A DNA stretch of 64,000 nt from Anaerobiospirillum sp. NML120448 (GTDB lineage: Bacteria > Pseudomonadota > Gammaproteobacteria > Enterobacterales > Succinivibrionaceae): contig NZ_JALKIM010000002.1 of NCBI RefSeq assembly GCF_023050945.1, positions 55,793 to 119,792 of the forward strand. Direction: 5' to 3'. Positions 37,455 to 47,118 of this stretch are shown in pieces (positions within the stretch are counted from its first letter, which is position 1; each line of letters starts with the position of its first letter). The notes beneath the pieces were generated by a model. It saw nothing but the letters and a program-made list of their open reading frames with translations. It made no database searches and was not told the origin of the DNA. The translations under genes and the position numbers were made by a program.

Positions 37455-39086
37455 ATGTCGATTATTAGTAATGTCAAAATGAGAACTAAACTCTTAATGG
37501 GTTTTGGTATCATTTTGTTCTTAACTATGTGTATTGCAACCATTTCAGTACAGGCTTTATTTGCTAGTACCAGTGTTGCTGATGACGTTAGACAATTAAT
37601 TGATACTCGATTTGAGCGTGTCTTAATAGCTAATAGTCGTTTTGTTCAATCTGATAATGCTTTATCTAACTATTTAACTCCAGGCAACGTTAACGCCGAT
37701 AATCGTGCCAAGTTTGAGAAAGCTTTGACTTCAGCTGCCAGTGAATTAGATAAGATTAAAGTTGATAGCCAATACTTTGGTAATTCTTTAGATCGTTTAA
37801 ATCAGCTTGCAAAGCAATACGAAGAGCTTTATCACATGGTAATTGTTCCGCTAGTTGATGCAGGCAAACCATATGATGCTCTAGCTTTTTTCTTATCTGA
37901 GATGCAGCCAATTTCCTCAGAGATGACCAAAATTACAGCTACTATGAGCCGTGCGGTAGTGCGCAATGTTAAGGAATCTGTAGGTTCCTTACAAGATACT
38001 ACTATGGCTTTCGTGGTAGTAGCTATTGCTGCTGGTATCGTAGTTGTAGGCATTTTAATTTCTGTTTATGTATCAGCTGCTATTAGTGCTAATTTACGTG
38101 TTGGTGTAGCTGCTGCTAACGAAATTGCCAAGAACAATCTTAATGTACCAGTTAAAATTTATAGTAAGGACGAATTTGGTGAGTTAGCTCAAGCCTTACG
38201 TGTAATGCGTGATGACTTAAGTGAATCTGTATCTTTAATTAGAAACTTAGCTTTTGACCTTAATAAAGAATTAGACGGTACCAAGAACTCTGCTAATAGC
38301 ATTATGACCTCTTCTCGTGAGGCTGAACAGCAGGTTATTTCTGTGGCTGCTGCTTCTAATCAAATGGTTTCTACTACTCAAGAAATTGCTGCTAACTGTG
38401 AGCGTGCTGCTCAGCTTGCGGATCAATCAAGCAACGTAACTCAGGATAGTGTGAAGTTAATTCGTACCACTATTGAGGACATTCGTAATCAGTCTAAGTA
38501 CACCACTGAAGATGCTCAGAAGGTTCAAGCTTTAGCTGAGCAAACCCAAAAGATTGGCTCTATTGTTGGTACCATTGATGAGATTGCCGCTCAGACTAAC
38601 TTACTAGCATTAAACGCTGCTATTGAGGCTGCTCGTGCTGGTGAGGCTGGTCGTGGCTTTGCCGTGGTAGCTGACGAAGTTCGTGCCCTTGCATCTCGTA
38701 CTAGTGCCTCTACCCAAGAGATTTCTGCCATGGTTAGCCAGGTGCAAAAGGATGCCTCTGAGGCCACTGCTTCCATGAATGAGTCTGTAGAGAAGATCAA
38801 TACTGTAGCTGATCGTGCTGCTGATATTGAGAGCACTCTTAACAGCATTATTGAGTACGTAGGTCAGGTAAATGACCAAATTCGTATGATTGCAACAGCC
38901 GCCGAAGAGCAGACTACTGCTACCTCTGAGATTTCAGCTAATATGCAAAAGATCACCTCTGATACTGAGGAGATTGTAAGCTCTGCTGAAGAGGCAGTAC
39001 AACGCTGTGATTTATCGGTTAACTCTATTAATGACTTAGTCGCTAGCTTAGCTCGCTTCAAGTTGCGTGAAGGCAAAATTGACTAA
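37455..39086 (+). CDS. Methyl-accepting chemotaxis protein
   Basis: Membrane chemoreceptor of 543 residues. The first membrane helix is at about 12-34 ([20 protein letters not shown]); a helical periplasmic sensor of roughly 150 residues, of the four-helix-bundle type, follows; the second helix is at about 183-210. A HAMP domain comes next, with [28 protein letters not shown]. The signalling hairpin tip [38 protein letters not shown] is near the middle of the C-terminal coiled coil (the 38-residue stretch lies at about 377-414). No CheR-binding pentapeptide is present at the C-terminus, which ends FKLREGKID. Its place after three orphan binding proteins suggests it could sense their loaded forms. 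Confidence 0.95.
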   Translation: MSIISNVKMRTKLLMGFGIILFLTMCIATISVQALFASTSVADDVRQLIDTRFERVLIANSRFVQSDNALSNYLTPGNVNADNRAKFEKALTSAASELDKIKVDSQYFGNSLDRLNQLAKQYEELYHMVIVPLVDAGKPYDALAFFLSEMQPISSEMTKITATMSRAVVRNVKESVGSLQDTTMAFVVVAIAAGIVVVGILISVYVSAAISANLRVGVAAANEIAKNNLNVPVKIYSKDEFGELAQALRVMRDDLSESVSLIRNLAFDLNKELDGTKNSANSIMTSSREAEQQVISVAAASNQMVSTTQEIAANCERAAQLADQSSNVTQDSVKLIRTTIEDIRNQSKYTTEDAQKVQALAEQTQKIGSIVGTIDEIAAQTNLLALNAAIEAARAGEAGRGFAVVADEVRALASRTSASTQEISAMVSQVQKDASEATASMNESVEKINTVADRAADIESTLNSIIEYVGQVNDQIRMIATAAEEQTTATSEISANMQKITSDTEEIVSSAEEAVQRCDLSVNSINDLVASLARFKLREGKID

Positions 39087-39137
39087 TAGCTAGCTGTAAA
39101 AGATAGGTTCCAGCCTTTTAGCCCAAACCTATCGCCT

Positions 39138-39176
39138 AAAAAAGCACCTTAGAGACTCCCTCTAAGGTGCTTTTTT
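39138..39176 (+). terminator. Terminator of the chemoreceptor gene
   Basis: AAAAAAGCACCTTAGA and TCTAAGGTGCTTTTTT form perfect 16-bp arms. Confidence 0.92.
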
Positions 39177-39219
39177 AATGCCCAAACAGTCCTCTATCTT
39201 ACAAACTTTCCTTTAAAAC

Positions 39220-39365
39220 ACCCCCACCATCGTCCAGTCCCATCAGCCTTGCCGCCGCTGCGCTTAGCTTCTCCTCGCTGCCGCACCAGCGCCTAGTTGC
39301 TGTGCTGCTGCGCTGTTTACTTGCGCCCAGCGTCTTAACACTGTGCTGCGCTTAGCGCCAGGGTA
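39220..39365. repeat. GC-rich CTGCGC/GCGCC island
   Basis: About 145 bp much richer in GC than its surroundings, with repeats of GCTGCGCT, CTGCCGCACCAGCGCC, TGCTGTGCTGCTGCGC and GCTGCGCTTAGCGCC. It is downstream of the MCP terminator within a 685-bp gap without genes. Confidence 0.55.
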
Positions 39366-39771
39366 CCTTGTTCTTCACTCTGCATGCTGTGAACTACGAA
39401 CGTTTAAACTCAGTAGCACTTGAAACTCTGTGCTTATTGCTCTACAGATTGCACTTATTGATAAAAGATTGTCTCTAGCGCAACGAATGGTATTTCGTAC
39501 CACGTTCTAGTGCGCACTGCGCACCATGCTTTTTGTTAGTAGTGATGCAAATTGCCCTCAAATGATGCTTAATTAATAAAGTATGAAAAATTGTTTTTTT
39601 GAGTTTAATATATTTGTTGCGCATCAACTCTAAGCTAAAACAATGTAATTGGTTGGCGCTCTTAGTTAAGAGAATTCTATTTTGAGTTAGTTGCAAGCAT
39701 CTTTAGAGCTACTAGATTTTAATGTACATAATTTTGGGCATGTGCCTACCATAATATTTTGAGGCTTAAGC

Positions 39772-40509
39772 ATGATTGAACTTATTAGATTAAGAAGACG
39801 CATGCACTATGGTGTAGGGCCAATTGTGGCAATGGCTATCACCGCCATGTTGTTTTTAAGCTTGTCTAGAATTTGCCTTTCTTTATGGCAGTTAGACACA
39901 ATTACAGATGTGTCTTTGGGGTGGATTTTAACTCAAGGTTTACGTGTTGATTTTGCCTCAGTCTGCGGCTTATATGCATTGCCTTTACTGATCTTATTGA
40001 TAGGCTCAATGAATCCTTATGTTAGAGTGCCTCGTATCATTTTATTTATCATTAGAGTCTATGGCACTTTGGCTTTTGCCTTTTTAGTTTTTAATGAGTT
40101 GCTTACTCCTTGGTTTATCGCAGATTACGGCACTAGACCCAACCATATCTTTGTAGGTTATCTAACAGACTTTAGTGATTTAATTAGCGTTTTATGGTCA
40201 GCTCATAAGTTAGTGTTATTTAGTACTTTTATTGGTACCTTACTTAGCTTCTATTTGGGATTTAAGCTCAATAGTTATTTTATGCGTAGCTATCGCCAAG
40301 GAACTTTCAAGTACAACATTCTTGCTTTAGTTTTAACTATTTGCATTGTACCTTTAGGCATTCGCTCTAATTTCCAAGGCAAACCATTTAGTCCTGACAT
40401 GCTTGAGATTAGCCAAAATAGTATAGCCAATGCTTTACCTCTTAACTCAAGTTATAGCGCTGTTTACAGCATGTTCCACTTAGATGAACTGCTCTTAAAA
40501 AACGATTAG
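39772..40509 (+). pseudogene. Membrane half of an LTA synthase / sulfatase-type phosphotransferase, truncated
   Basis: The 245 residues contain five hydrophobic helices and the arrangement found in the membrane domain of LTA-synthase-like (YejM/MdoB-related) proteins: QGLRVDFASVCGLYALPLL, FNELLTPWFIADYGTRPNHIF, VGYLTDFSDLIS, and PFSPDMLEISQNSIANALPLNSSYSAVYSMF. In full-length members of about 600 residues, this is followed by a catalytic alkaline-phosphatase-like domain. Here a stop codon comes right at the expected junction, and no trace of the catalytic domain follows. It could be a decayed gene or a stand-alone membrane protein. The ATG lacks a strong ribosome site. Confidence 0.6.
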
Positions 40510-40528
40510 AGTTTCAAAACAAGCATCC

Positions 40529-40564
40529 TATGCGCTAGTGCTGATATCTCAGCACTAGCGCATA
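40529..40564. terminator. Perfect 16-bp inverted repeat after the truncated gene
   Basis: TATGCGCTAGTGCTGA and TCAGCACTAGCGCATA surround a four-base loop, TATC. It starts 20 bp after the stop codon. No T tract follows, so termination is possible but not certain. Confidence 0.6.
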
Positions 40565-40666
40565 GACGCTATCCAAGCTTACAGCCTATCACCACTCCCA
40601 ATTCCCAAATCACAAGATTCAGATCCTAGATGCCATTTCAATCTAAGTTAAGAAGCCTGATTCATA

Positions 40667-40855
40667 CTAACCAAAGGGATGCTTATTAATACTTCTAGCA
40701 GCTGACAAGCCTAAAGCCTCACCATTTTTATTGCCTTTCTTATCAAGAATAACTTTAACTGCCAAATAGAAAATACCAGTACCAAGCACAGCTTGCTTAG
40801 CAATAGGAAAAGCCCATGGCTGATAAAAACTTGGCCTGTAGACTTTACATATTAA
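40667..40855 (-). pseudogene. Possible C-terminal remnant of a membrane protein gene
   Basis: On the minus strand an open frame of about 62 codons ends at TAG (40667-40669). It has no usable start codon and is closed upstream by TGA at 40856-40858. It reads as protein-like sequence including FPIAKQAVLGTGIFYLAVKV, followed by a polar tail ending SAARSINKHPFG. The composition (one hydrophobic helix, balanced codon use like the neighbours) suggests a decayed 3' gene end. I cannot name the parent family. Confidence 0.35.
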
Positions 40856-41160
40856 TCAACTAGAGTTTGGTCTGGGGCTGTGTTAACTAGTAATAGCGCC
40901 AGCTTGGCTGGCGCTAGGTGCTTGGTGTGGCTAGGGTGGTGGCAAGGTGATTGGGTGATGGATAAAATTGATTTATGTCGATTTGTATGGTTGAGGTAGG
41001 GGCAAGTGGGCTTTTTTGATTAGGTAGTCTGGTGGTCTTGTAAGTGCGGCTTTTATATGCTGGTTTTAAGAGTGGAGCGGATGTTGGCACCAAGGTGATT
41101 TATTTGGTAAAAAAGAGCTAAGAAAAATCGAAAAATATGCTAAAAATTTTTTTTAGCCTA

Positions 41161-41169
41161 TGCTAAAAT
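41161..41169 (+). promoter_or_regulatory. Possible extended -10 promoter for rpsB
   Basis: TGCTAAAAT is a TGn-extended -10 element. The same decamer TATGCTAAAA also occurs 25 bp upstream. No good -35 is seen. If used, the rpsB leader would be about 630 nt. Confidence 0.35.
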
Positions 41170-41810
41170 AGCTTGCCTTTTGCTGCAAAGGTCACATTTT
41201 GTGAATTTTGTACGAGAAATCGGAATGAAACCTGTTAGGAGATGCAATTGCCAGCAGGTGGGGTTTGCAAGAGGCGGAAGAATTTTTTTAAACCTCTTTT
41301 GTATTACACACACTGTTCTAAAACGCTCTATCAGGGTGCTAGGTGTTAGAAAAGTTGGTTAGCTTGCATCGACATTCAACCATAGTTTTATGTTAGTGCT
41401 TAAGCATCAAACTCTCGCCATGATTTAAAGCTCTTGACCATAGCTTGGGCCTGAGTAAATGGCATAAGGCTTTTGACAAAGCAGAAAAGATAACAATAGG
41501 TAACCTAAGTTATTCTTACTAACTGCCAATAGCTTTAATAAGAGACCATACTTAAAAAATTGGAAACACGCTATCGAGTGTAAGACCTGGCTTATAAAGT
41601 TAAAAGTTAGGCTGAGGGATAGCAACAAAAGGATTTTATTCAAGTTCTAAATAGCAATCATTAGTCTTTGCTATGGATACCATAGACAAAGAGAACACAA
41701 GTTTATTGATTGCCCTGTTAGAAGAGTAAAGATTCTAGGAAGTTTTCAAGCGCTTAGTTTGAAGAGTGGACAGTGGAGGCATAACCCAATTTATTTTATA
41801 GGATTATTTC
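41170..41810 (+). other. Long rpsB leader region without genes
   Basis: Two short open frames here lack ribosome sites and are not accepted. Structured pieces include ACCTG...CAGGT (around 41229-41258), CAAGAGG...CCTCTTTTG (around 41269-41302), and a hairpin CTTTGCTATGG/CCATAGACAAAG just upstream of rpsB (around 41668-41693). In gammaproteobacteria the rpsB leader (including the t44 RNA region of E. coli) is bound by S2 for autoregulation, so a comparable element may be here. I cannot verify a match to the known motif. Confidence 0.4.
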
Positions 41811-42569
41811 ATGTCTACTATTTCGATGCGCGATATGTTACAGGCTGGTGTTCACTTCGGTCACCAAACCCGCTACTGGAACCCAAAGATGAAGCAATAC
41901 ATCTTCGGTGCTCGTAATGGCGTACATATCATCAACCTCGATAAGACTGTTAAGTGCTACGAAGAAGCTTTAAATTTCTTAAGCTCCACTGTTGCTCACA
42001 AGGGTAAGATCTTATTCGTAGGCACCAAGCGTGCTGCTGCTGACAAGGTTAGCGCTGCTGCTAAGGCTTGCGATCAATACTACGTTGATCACCGTTGGTT
42101 AGGTGGCATGCTCACCAACTGGAAGACTGTTCGTCAGTCCATCAAGCGCTTAAAGGAGCTTGAGATCCAGGCTACCGATGGCACCTTTGAGAAGCTCACC
42201 AAGAAGGAAGCTTTATTACGTTCCCGCGAGCTCGAGAAGTTAAACCGTTCTTTAGGCGGTATTAAGGATATGGGCGGTCTTCCAGATGCCTTATTCGTAA
42301 TCGACGCTGAAGTTGAGCACATCGCTATTAAGGAAGCTAACAACTTAGGTATCGAAGTTGTTGCAGTAGTTGACACCAACTCTAACCCAGATGGCGTTCA
42401 GTACGTAATTCCTGGTAACGACGACGCAATCCGCGCTATCGACTTATACTTAAAGGGCGCTGTTGAGACCATCAACGCAGCTCGTGCTGAGATGAACCGT
42501 GCTGAGGCTGAGCAACCAGTTGAGGCTGAGGTTAAGGCTGAAGAGGCTGCTGCTACTGCAGAGGCTTAA
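41811..42569 (+). CDS. rpsB: Ribosomal protein S2
   Basis: Small-subunit protein of 252 residues. [41 protein letters not shown] (split here only for description: residues 6-46) is the S2 signature region, then the [18 protein letters not shown] and [19 protein letters not shown] segments. The C-terminal tail is Glu/Ala-rich. Codon use is strongly biased, as for a highly expressed gene. It starts the conserved rpsB-tsf-pyrH-frr series. Confidence 0.99.
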   Translation: MSTISMRDMLQAGVHFGHQTRYWNPKMKQYIFGARNGVHIINLDKTVKCYEEALNFLSSTVAHKGKILFVGTKRAAADKVSAAAKACDQYYVDHRWLGGMLTNWKTVRQSIKRLKELEIQATDGTFEKLTKKEALLRSRELEKLNRSLGGIKDMGGLPDALFVIDAEVEHIAIKEANNLGIEVVAVVDTNSNPDGVQYVIPGNDDAIRAIDLYLKGAVETINAARAEMNRAEAEQPVEAEVKAEEAAATAEA

Positions 42570-42632
42570 TTAGTCCTAAGCACGTAATTTACGTGCTATC
42601 TCATATTAAGAGATAAAACTCTTATACCTTAT

Positions 42633-42673
42633 AGCAAGCAACTTACAGGCATAAAACCTATATGTTGCTTGCT
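42633..42673 (+). terminator. Hairpin after rpsB
   Basis: AGCAAGCAAC and GTTGCTTGCT pair perfectly, with inner AGG/CCT pairing. No T run follows. It may terminate part of the rpsB transcripts or protect their 3' end. Confidence 0.5.
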
Positions 42674-42923
42674 TTAGTCTCTAGAACAAGAAGACACGCT
42701 CATAATAGAGCATTGTACTTATCCCTATAAAAATCGACAGCAAGCTAAAATAGCTTGAAGCTTTAGATCCCATCTTTGTTCTCACAACTATTTTTCACAG
42801 TACTCCTTTTAAAATAGTTAAAATTATAAATAGTCTCATCTAAACATAATCAAAGACAGGTTTTTAAAGTAATATAGTAGGTTAATATTCTAGAGCTGCT
42901 AACAGGTTCTATTTACCAGTATC

Positions 42924-42949
42924 AGGCAGGAATATCCTGCCTTTTATAA
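42924..42949 (+). terminator. Attenuator-like hairpin just before tsf
   Basis: AGGCAGGA and TCCTGCCT with loop ATA are followed by TTTATAAAT, 27 bp before the tsf start. A partial terminator between rpsB and tsf is known in E. coli, and this would serve the same purpose of lowering tsf relative to read-through. The 399-bp gap between the two genes holds no other gene. Confidence 0.6.
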
Positions 42950-42968
42950 ATTAGTTGAGGAAATAATA

Positions 42969-43853
42969 ATGGCTAACGTAACCGCTGCCCTTGTTAAAGA
43001 GTTACGCGACATTACTGGCGCAGGCATGATGGATTGTAAGAAGGCTTTAGTTGCTACCGATGGCAACATTGAGGCTGCAATCGAAGAGATGCGTAAGTCT
43101 GGTGCTTTAAAGGCTGCTAAGAAGGCTACTCGCACCGCCGCTGAGGGTATCATTGCTACCGCTCACGAGGGTAATGAGGTTGTTTTAGTTGAGGTAAACT
43201 CCGAGACCGATTTCGCTGCTAAGAATGCTGAATTTGTCGAGTTTGCTAACAAGGTTGCCCAAATCGCTTTAGCTGCTAAGACCGATGACGTAGAGGCTTT
43301 AAAGGCTGTTAAGTACGACGACAATCAGACCGTTGGTGAGGCTTTAACTGCTTTAGTTGCTAAGATCGGTGAGAACTTAGGCATTCGCCGTATCTTCCGT
43401 GTTTCTGGTGATAACTTAGGTATCTACGTTCACTCCAACAAGCGTATTGGTGTAGTTGCTGTATTAGAAGGCGGCGACGAAGAGACTGCTAAGCACGTTG
43501 CAATGCACATCTGTGCTTCCAAGCCAGACTTTGTAAACCCAGAGGACGTTTCTGCTGAGGTTGTTGAGAAGGAGCGTCAGATTCAGATCGAGATCGCTGT
43601 TAACTCTGGCAAGCCAAAAGAGATCGCCGAGAAGATGGTTGAAGGCCGTATGAAGAAGTTCACTGGTGAAGTTTCTTTAACTGGTCAGCCATTTGTTATG
43701 GATCCAAGCATCAGTGTTGGCGAGATGTTAAAGCAGCACGGTGCTACCGCTAAGTCCTTCATCCGTGTTGAGGTTGGTGAGGGTATCGAGAAGAAGAACG
43801 ACGACTTCGCTGCTGAAGTTCAAGCTCAAATCGCTGCTGCATCCAACAAGTAA
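42969..43853 (+). CDS. tsf: Elongation factor Ts
   Basis: Nucleotide exchange factor for EF-Tu. The N-terminal UBA-like domain, [24 protein letters not shown], is followed by [10 protein letters not shown] (residues about 77-86), the EF-Tu contact region, and core domains with [11 protein letters not shown]. At 294 residues it has normal length. GAGG is placed correctly before the ATG. Confidence 0.99.
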   Translation: MANVTAALVKELRDITGAGMMDCKKALVATDGNIEAAIEEMRKSGALKAAKKATRTAAEGIIATAHEGNEVVLVEVNSETDFAAKNAEFVEFANKVAQIALAAKTDDVEALKAVKYDDNQTVGEALTALVAKIGENLGIRRIFRVSGDNLGIYVHSNKRIGVVAVLEGGDEETAKHVAMHICASKPDFVNPEDVSAEVVEKERQIQIEIAVNSGKPKEIAEKMVEGRMKKFTGEVSLTGQPFVMDPSISVGEMLKQHGATAKSFIRVEVGEGIEKKNDDFAAEVQAQIAAASNK

Positions 43854-43867
43854 TAAAGGCAAATTAA

Positions 43868-44587
43868 ATGACTTCGTCACTAAAATCTTCTCGTCGAATT
43901 TTAATTAAGCTTTCTGGTGAGGCTTTAGGTGGTGCTACTCAATTCGGTATTGAGCCAGAAATCTTAGCTAACATGGCTAAGAGCATCATCGAAATTAAGA
44001 ATCAGGGTGTTCAAGTAGCTTTAGTTATTGGTGGCGGTAATATTTTCCGTGGCGCTGCTTTGCAAAAGGCAGGCATGGATCGTACCGTAGGCGACCATAT
44101 GGGTATGCTTGCAACTGTTATTAATGGCTTAGCAATGCGTGACGAATTAATTCGTCAGGGCACTCCATGCGTTTTAATGTCAGCTCAAGGTATTGCTTCT
44201 ATTACTGAGCAATATCAAGCCCAGAAAGGACGTGAAATTTTAGAGCAAGGTTCAGTAGTAATTTGCGCTGGTGGTACAGGTTCACCTTTCTTTACCACTG
44301 ATACAGCAGCAGTCTTACGTGCTGTAGAATTGCACTGCGACGAAGTTTTAAAGGGCACCAAGGTGGATGGCGTATATAGCGCTGATCCAATGAAAGATCC
44401 AACTGCACAGCTTTATAAGACCTTAACTTATAAAGAGGTTCTTGCCAAAGAGCTTCAAGTTATGGACTTAACTGCTTTTGCTTTGGCTCGTGATCATAAT
44501 ATGAAGATTCGTGTCTTCTCTATGACCAAAGATGGTGCTCTTTTAAATGCCGCAACAGGAGGGGATGAGGGTACACTCATCTCTTAG
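43868..44587 (+). CDS. pyrH: UMP kinase
   Basis: Amino-acid-kinase-fold enzyme that phosphorylates [55 protein letters not shown] and [13 protein letters not shown] are all UMP kinase motifs. 239 residues against 241 in E. coli. It begins 14 bp after tsf. Confidence 0.98.
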   Translation: MTSSLKSSRRILIKLSGEALGGATQFGIEPEILANMAKSIIEIKNQGVQVALVIGGGNIFRGAALQKAGMDRTVGDHMGMLATVINGLAMRDELIRQGTPCVLMSAQGIASITEQYQAQKGREILEQGSVVICAGGTGSPFFTTDTAAVLRAVELHCDEVLKGTKVDGVYSADPMKDPTAQLYKTLTYKEVLAKELQVMDLTAFALARDHNMKIRVFSMTKDGALLNAATGGDEGTLIS

Positions 44588-44602
44588 TTAAGGAGATATT
44601 TT

Positions 44603-45160
44603 ATGGTTAATGACGTTAAAAACGATGCTCAAGAGCGCATGAAGAAGGCCGTGGAGAGCTTAAGCAGCCGCTTAAACAAGATCCGTACTGGTCGTGCTCA
44701 ACCTGGCATTTTAGATGGCATCATGGTTGATTACTATGGTAGCCCAACTCCTTTACGTCAGGTAGCTCAAGTAAACGTTGAAGATGCTCGTACCTTAAAA
44801 CTCACCGTATTTGATCGTAATGCTATCAAGGACGTTGAGAAGGCAATCCAAAAGTCTGAGCTCGGTTTAAACCCAGTAGTTGCTGGTGTTGATATCCGTG
44901 TTCCACTTCCTCCATTAACCGAGGAGCGTCGTAAGGACTTAGTTAAGATTGTTCGTGGTGAAGTTGAGCAGTCTCGTGTAGAGATTCGTAACGTTCGTCG
45001 TGATGCCAATCAATCCTTAAAGAATTTGCAAAAGGACAAGTCTATCTCTGAAGACGAGATGAAGGCTGGCGAAGAGCAGATTCAAAAACTGACTGATGCT
45101 GCTATTAAGCAGTGTGAGGCTGTTTTAGCTGATAAAGAAAAAGAGTTAATGGAAATCTAA
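44603..45160 (+). CDS. frr: Ribosome recycling factor
   Basis: Splits post-termination ribosomes together with [31 protein letters not shown] and the C-terminal coiled-coil with [18 protein letters not shown] are characteristic. 185 residues, exactly the E. coli length. AAGGAGA precedes the ATG. It is 15 bp after pyrH. Confidence 0.99.
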   Translation: MVNDVKNDAQERMKKAVESLSSRLNKIRTGRAQPGILDGIMVDYYGSPTPLRQVAQVNVEDARTLKLTVFDRNAIKDVEKAIQKSELGLNPVVAGVDIRVPLPPLTEERRKDLVKIVRGEVEQSRVEIRNVRRDANQSLKNLQKDKSISEDEMKAGEEQIQKLTDAAIKQCEAVLADKEKELMEI

Positions 45161-45175
45161 TTAACTCCTATAGCG

Positions 45176-45916
45176 ATGCAAAATTTACTACATCCTGGCG
45201 AGGTAAGTGTGCCTCGCCATCTTGCTATTATCATGGACGGCAACGGACGTTGGGCTAAAAAGCGTGGCATGATGCGACTTATGGGACATCGCCAAGGAGC
45301 TAAAGCTGTAACACGTACTGTTGAATTTTGTGCGTCTCATGGTGTATCAATTCTTACTTTATTTGCCTTTTCATCAGAAAACTGGAAGCGCCCTCCTGAA
45401 GAAGTATCAGGTCTAATGGATCTCTTTGCATCTGTGCTAAAAAGCGAAAGAGACCGTCTCCATAAGAACAATATTAAAGTTAAATTTATCGGTGATTTAA
45501 GCCGTTTTTCCGACAAATTAAAAAATGCCATTGCATCATTAGAGCAGCTAACTGAGCACAATAGTGCCATGATTCTCAATATTGCTATTAATTATGGTGG
45601 CCGTTGGGATATTATGCAGGCTGCTAAGAGCTTAGTATCTGATGCTTTAGCAAACAACATTGCACTAGAAGACATTAATGAACAAAGCATTCAACAGCGT
45701 TTAGCTGTAATTGAAGATGTTGATTTGTTAGTGCGTACTGGTGGTGAAAGTCGTATTAGTAATTTCTTGCTCTATCAATGTGCTTATAGTGAGTTTTATG
45801 TGTGTGATGCACTATGGCCTGATTTTGATGAGGAGCAAATACAATTAGCCTTCACTTACTTTAATTCTCGAGAGCGTCGTTTTGGTATGACCTCGGAACA
45901 AATTGCAAAAAAGTAA
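45176..45916 (+). CDS. uppS: Undecaprenyl diphosphate synthase
   Basis: Makes the C55 lipid carrier for peptidoglycan and O-antigen. HLAIIMDGNGRWAKKRG holds the catalytic Asp (residue 21), then GHRQGAKAV, TLFAFSSENWKRPPEEV, NIAINYGGRWDI and RTGGESRISNFLLYQCAYSEFY. 246 residues, normal. The ATG, 15 bp after frr, has a poor ribosome site, hinting at translational coupling. Confidence 0.98.
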   Translation: MQNLLHPGEVSVPRHLAIIMDGNGRWAKKRGMMRLMGHRQGAKAVTRTVEFCASHGVSILTLFAFSSENWKRPPEEVSGLMDLFASVLKSERDRLHKNNIKVKFIGDLSRFSDKLKNAIASLEQLTEHNSAMILNIAINYGGRWDIMQAAKSLVSDALANNIALEDINEQSIQQRLAVIEDVDLLVRTGGESRISNFLLYQCAYSEFYVCDALWPDFDEEQIQLAFTYFNSRERRFGMTSEQIAKK

Positions 45917-45978
45917 AAGCTATGTGGGCATATCATTTTTGTTCTTGTTTGAGACAAGATTTTCCTATACTTTTTTAG

Positions 45979-46017
45979 ATAAGCTGTCTTAGAGACTATA
46001 AGACAGCTTATTTTTTT
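45979..46017 (+). terminator. Terminator between uppS and cdsA
   Basis: ATAAGCTGTCTTA and TAAGACAGCTTAT are perfect 13-bp arms followed by a T run. It splits the cluster that is usually continuous, so cdsA-dxr should have their own promoter in the remaining 240 bp. Confidence 0.88.
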
Positions 46018-46257
46018 ATACAGTGCTAAAATATTAGGCAATTGTTAGCCCCAAATCACAATATATTTACCTAAACAGGTTAATAAGTTGTTCTCATTGC
46101 TAGCTATTTGTTAAGCTATTCATTTGCTTTTTCTTTGTGTCATAGGCTTGATATAAGAACATCATGCCTTATGTCAGATCTTATCTAAGATTTCTCATAC
46201 TTTAATGAAATCTTGCCAGTTAATGCGCTTGTTTTTGGATAAAAGGAGCTCTTTGTT

Positions 46258-47118
46258 ATGGGCGTTAGAATTGCCACAGGATCAGTCTTAATTGCTTTAG
46301 TGGTGTTGTGGTTGTTTTTTGCAGACTATGCCATTTTTACTATTGGTGCTCTCTTTATTTATATGGTCGCAGCCTATGAAATGGGCCCTTTATTAAAGTT
46401 TAAGAGCCGTATTCCATTTTTGGTAGTCGCAGCTATTGCATCAACAGTAATGTTTGCTATTGCCCCTCCTGGAAACTATATCGAGCAAGGTGTTCCACTT
46501 TATATGAAGTATTTAGTGGTAGCTGCTTTACCTTTCTGGTTTATCTCCATATTTTTAGTTAAAAGTTACCCTAATAATGCTCAATGGCATAACAATAAGG
46601 TTATCAATGTTATTGTTGGTTTGTTAATGCTTGTACCTTTCTTACAAGGTTTATTGATCTTAAGAGCAACTAACTTTGCTCAAAACTACAATGAAGGTGC
46701 CTATTTAGTTCTTTGTGTCATGGCTTTGGTATGGGCTGCTGACTCTGGTGCTTATTTTACTGGCCGTAGCATTGGTAAAACCAAATTAATGCCAGAAGTA
46801 AGTCCTAAAAAGACTTATGAGGGCATGTATGGCGGTATCGTGCTAGCCATTGTTGTTATGTATTTAGCTAAGCACTATAACTTTTACTCTGTATTTGCTC
46901 AGGATGAATTAGGCTTTTTAGTGGCTGCTTTTGGTGCCATTATTTTCTCAGTCTTTGGTGATCTTATGGAGAGTATGTTAAAGCGCTTAGTAGGAATCAA
47001 AGACTCAGGTAAGATTTTCCCTGGCCATGGTGGCATGCTAGATCGTATTGATTCTCAGTTAGCGGCTGTTCCAGTATTTATGGGCTTATATTGGCTAGTA
47101 AGTGGAGAGCTGTTCTAA
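46258..47118 (+). CDS. cdsA: Phosphatidate cytidylyltransferase
   Basis: Integral membrane enzyme making CDP-diacylglycerol. Multiple helices fill the first 190 residues, and the CDS signature is present as LVGIKDSGKIFPGHGGMLDRIDS near the C-terminus. DSGAYFTGRSIGKTKLMPEVSPKKTYEG is also typical. 286 residues, normal. AAAAGGAG before the ATG. The stop overlaps the dxr start by one base (TAATG). Confidence 0.97.
   Translation: MGVRIATGSVLIALVVLWLFFADYAIFTIGALFIYMVAAYEMGPLLKFKSRIPFLVVAAIASTVMFAIAPPGNYIEQGVPLYMKYLVVAALPFWFISIFLVKSYPNNAQWHNNKVINVIVGLLMLVPFLQGLLILRATNFAQNYNEGAYLVLCVMALVWAADSGAYFTGRSIGKTKLMPEVSPKKTYEGMYGGIVLAIVVMYLAKHYNFYSVFAQDELGFLVAAFGAIIFSVFGDLMESMLKRLVGIKDSGKIFPGHGGMLDRIDSQLAAVPVFMGLYWLVSGELF

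Noticed and set aside
38591..39076. Several antisense frames inside the chemoreceptor gene
   Set aside because: Shadows of the highly conserved signalling domain; no independent evidence.
41180..41362. Plus-strand frame of 60 codons before rpsB
   Set aside because: No ribosome site, unusual composition; better explained as leader or spacer DNA.
41425..41643. Minus-strand frame of 72 codons before rpsB
   Set aside because: Leu-rich translation of AT-rich DNA, antisense in the leader, no gene signals.
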